A DNA stretch of 5,323 nucleotides. It comes from Phycisphaerae bacterium. Lineage in GTDB: Bacteria; Planctomycetota; Phycisphaerae; Sedimentisphaerales; SM23-30. Location: NCBI GenBank assembly GCA_021736565.1, contig JAIPFO010000270.1, forward strand, positions 1 through 5,323, in the 5' to 3' direction. The notes under the pieces were generated by a model. The model saw only the letters and a program-made list of their open reading frames with translations, searched no databases and had not been told where the DNA came from. Each line of letters opens with the position of its first letter. Within the stretch, counting starts at the first letter, position 1. Positions 4,133 through 5,323 of the stretch are shown here, in pieces. The position numbers and the translations under genes are program-made.

Positions 4133-4819
4133 CTATTTTCCGGTCAGATAACTCCTGGCCAAAAGGGACCCTAGCCCATAGGAGTTCGAGCGAACCTGGC
4201 TTAATCCGCGTCGTCGGTCGCCTACACTGACGCCATCGGCACTGGCGAGTGCCCTGACACCGGTTAAGCCTGCCCTGTTATTGCCTGCCCGACTGGACGA
4301 ATCCAAGTCAAAAGGCCTGGCCTTTCGATTCCTGACAGGATGCCATCCCATCCCTTTGTTGCGATAACTCGCGGCAGGATTCCCGTCAATGGTCCTGGAG
4401 GCGAGATTTTGAGGTTTGAATATTGAATCATCGAGGAGGCCCGGGGTTCGCCGGCTACTGAACCGGGCGGTATTTAACAATGAGCTTTTCTTCTGCCCTG
4501 CCGTTCGGCTATTCAATCGGCCCCGTAACATATTATCGCCGACTTTCGGGCGGGACCTCATTTGTCGGCGGGGTTTCATATTATAGTTGAACAAACTGCT
4601 TTGCCCATATCGACCTGAGGAGACGTTTGGTGCCCCGGTGGAATATTGGCGAAAATTGCTCAGGGTACTGGAGCCTCGCCCTGAGGTCAGGGCATTTCCA
4701 GAGGCTGCGCCGTATGTCACATTATTACTGACGACCTGGGCGTCCAATGAATTACCGGCCCATAACAGGGTTAGTGCTCCCAAAGCCAAGATGCATAGAT
4801 TTTTAAGATGTAATCTCAT
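4133..4819 (-). CDS. Secreted Ser/Arg/Gly-rich protein of unknown function
   Basis: A 228-residue protein with a clear N-terminal signal peptide: basic n-region RLHLK, hydrophobic segment about 8-21, and probable cleavage after SLDA (A27). No lipobox cysteine is present, and the mature part has no cysteine at all. The mature protein is polar, basic and of low complexity, rich in Ser, Arg, Gly and Asn, with short basic clusters (KPRRQMRSRPK, DRRRG) and no transmembrane segment. It has no domain I recognise. A mostly unstructured periplasmic or surface protein that binds an acidic partner is possible, but this is inference. The signal peptide makes this strand more credible than the overlapping plus-strand frame at 4587-4865. 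A purine-rich AAAGAGAA upstream is a weak ribosome-binding site. A repeat box lies 18 bp upstream of the start codon. The stop lies 10 bp from the converging HEAT gene, with no terminator between them. Confidence 0.72.
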   Translation of the reverse strand: MRLHLKNLCILALGALTLLWAGNSLDAQVVSNNVTYGAASGNALTSGRGSSTLSNFRQYSTGAPNVSSGRYGQSSLFNYNMKPRRQMRSRPKVGDNMLRGRLNSRTAGQKKSSLLNTARFSSRRTPGLLDDSIFKPQNLASRTIDGNPAASYRNKGMGWHPVRNRKARPFDLDSSSRAGNNRAGLTGVRALASADGVSVGDRRRGLSQVRSNSYGLGSLLARSYLTGK

Positions 4820-4837
4820 TTTCGTTCTCTTTCATTC

Positions 4838-4851
4838 TGACGTGGGCGTTA
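4838..4851 (+). repeat. Repeat box just upstream of the secreted-protein gene
   Basis: TGACGTGGGCGTTA is a box variant with arms TGACG/CGTTA, 25 bp left of the perfect box at 4863 and 18 bp from the start codon of the minus-strand gene. No core follows it at 38 bp independently of the neighbouring copy, so it is a solo box. Confidence 0.5.
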
Positions 4852-4862
4852 AAAGTCTATTT

Positions 4863-4970
4863 TGACGCCAGCGTCATCATTATTTTTGATGCTCATTTTT
4901 CGCATCATAAAGACAGATTTTAAGATCGGGGATATAATTATTGACGCGCGAGTCTATTTTTTCGCTGCGG
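4863..4970 (+). repeat. Intergenic repeat copy 4 (full)
   Basis: The first box TGACGCCAGCGTCA (4863-4876) is identical to that at 3467, and the identity extends through the preceding TTT and following TC. The core CGCATCATAAAG starts at 4901, 38 bp after the box start. The second box TGACGCGCGAGTCT starts at 4942, 79 bp after the first, and the tail is poorly conserved. The copy lies between the 5' end of the minus-strand secreted-protein gene and the 3' end of the minus-strand aminotransferase gene, so no plus-strand gene begins at its right end. Confidence 0.8.
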
Positions 4971-4974
4971 AGCG

Positions 4975-5323
4975 TTATTGCTGATCGTTCGGATACATTG
5001 CATCGATAAGTCTCTGTTTCAAGTATTTTGTACATTTGCCTAACTGGCCCCCGGCAATGGGGGTGTCATCCATATGGGTGACCCCGATGACTTCGGTCCC
5101 GGTCCCGGTGAGCATCAGTTCGTCGCTGGCGAGTGCCTCCTGGACGGTGAAAGACTTTTCAAAGGGCTTGAGCCCGGTTTCTTCGGCCCATTCGAGCAGG
5201 TAACTGCGTGTGATCCCGGGCAATATATTTTCGCTCAGCGGGGCGGTTTGGAGTTTTCCGTCGAAAACCCTCAATACCGAAGAGCTGCTGGCTTCGGTGA
5301 CCCAGCCCCGGTCGTCCACAAAA
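4975..5323 (-). CDS. Fold-type IV PLP aminotransferase, C-terminal part (partial)
   Basis: The C-terminal 116 codons of a class IV aminotransferase (branched-chain / D-amino acid aminotransferase family); the gene continues past the right edge. These cytoplasmic enzymes transfer amino groups between amino acids and 2-oxo acids. Visible motifs are GWVTEASSSS, whose glutamate contacts the cofactor's pyridine nitrogen in the family, then ILPGITR with cofactor-binding backbone, and ELMLTGTGTEV, the second phosphate-binding turn. GKCTKYLKQRL near the end resembles the D-alanine aminotransferase C-terminus (G-x-x-T-x-x-L-Q), while GTGTEV is more like branched-chain aminotransferases. The sequence seen does not decide between ilvE-like and dat-like activity. 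The lysine that binds the cofactor would lie outside the window. An in-frame GTG at 5319 is internal: the frame is open to the edge and the family core extends further upstream. Confidence 0.88.
   Translation of the reverse strand, partial: FVDDRGWVTEASSSSVLRVFDGKLQTAPLSENILPGITRSYLLEWAEETGLKPFEKSFTVQEALASDELMLTGTGTEVIGVTHMDDTPIAGGQLGKCTKYLKQRLIDAMYPNDQQ

Noticed and set aside
4587..4865. Plus-strand frame of 92 codons overlapping the secreted-protein gene
   Set aside because: It is antisense to a gene with a convincing signal peptide, has no family resemblance and runs out through repeat sequence; treated as a shadow frame.
1113..4970. CRISPR array
   Set aside because: Units are dispersed among genes, diverged and without regular unique spacers; no cas genes are present.
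4942..4985. Intrinsic terminator behind the aminotransferase gene
   Set aside because: The CGCT/AGCG stem has only 4 bp, and on the minus (transcribed) strand it is followed by A residues, not T.

Overview
This 5.3-kb window looks like chromosomal DNA from a free-living bacterium, most likely a planctomycete (Planctomycetota, perhaps Phycisphaerae-like). That placement is inference. It rests on a SpoVG protein with a zinc-ribbon-like insertion, which I associate with planctomycetes, directly behind ispE, on the small HEAT-repeat protein, and on long, repeat-rich intergenic regions. No phage, plasmid, CRISPR or rRNA/tRNA signal is visible.

Layout. Positions 1-423 hold no convincing gene but a cluster of palindromes: two 9-bp stem-loops in inverted orientation about 170 bp apart, two short stem-loops, and a 51-nt hairpin with a 19-bp perfect stem. 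This resembles REP/REPIN-type sequence. A DedA/YqaA-type membrane protein gene (424-1086, minus) follows. A 650-bp divergent intergenic region (1087-1736) separates it from ispE (1737-2678, plus), which overlaps spoVG (2665-3240, plus) by 14 nt. After a 330-bp gap comes a HEAT-repeat protein gene (3571-4122, plus). It converges with a gene for a secreted, Ser/Arg/Gly-rich protein of unknown function (4133-4819, minus). The right edge holds the C-terminal part of a fold-type IV PLP aminotransferase (4975 to the edge, minus).

The main unexplained structure is an intergenic repeat of about 107 bp. It has four well-preserved copies (1113, 1630, 3467, 4863) and two or more partial ones (1317, 3409, lone boxes at 1247 and 4838). 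All are in the same orientation whatever the direction of the neighbouring genes. Each begins with a palindromic box, best form TGACGCCAGCGTCA. A CGCATCTTAAAG-like core follows 37-38 bp after the box start, and a second TTTTGACGT box lies 77-79 bp after the first. A box lies 13-26 bp upstream of the start codon of every gene whose 5' end is in the window, except the translationally coupled spoVG. For ispE and the HEAT gene the 3' end of the repeat supplies the ribosome-binding site and runs into the start codon. It could be an operator family, a mobile or amplified promoter/UTR cassette, or a structured leader element.

How the genes fit together: ispE (isoprenoid precursor synthesis by the MEP pathway) and spoVG (a small nucleic-acid-binding regulator) almost certainly form one translationally coupled unit, a pairing also known from Firmicutes. 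The other genes share no obvious pathway; what links them is the shared repeat at their 5' ends.
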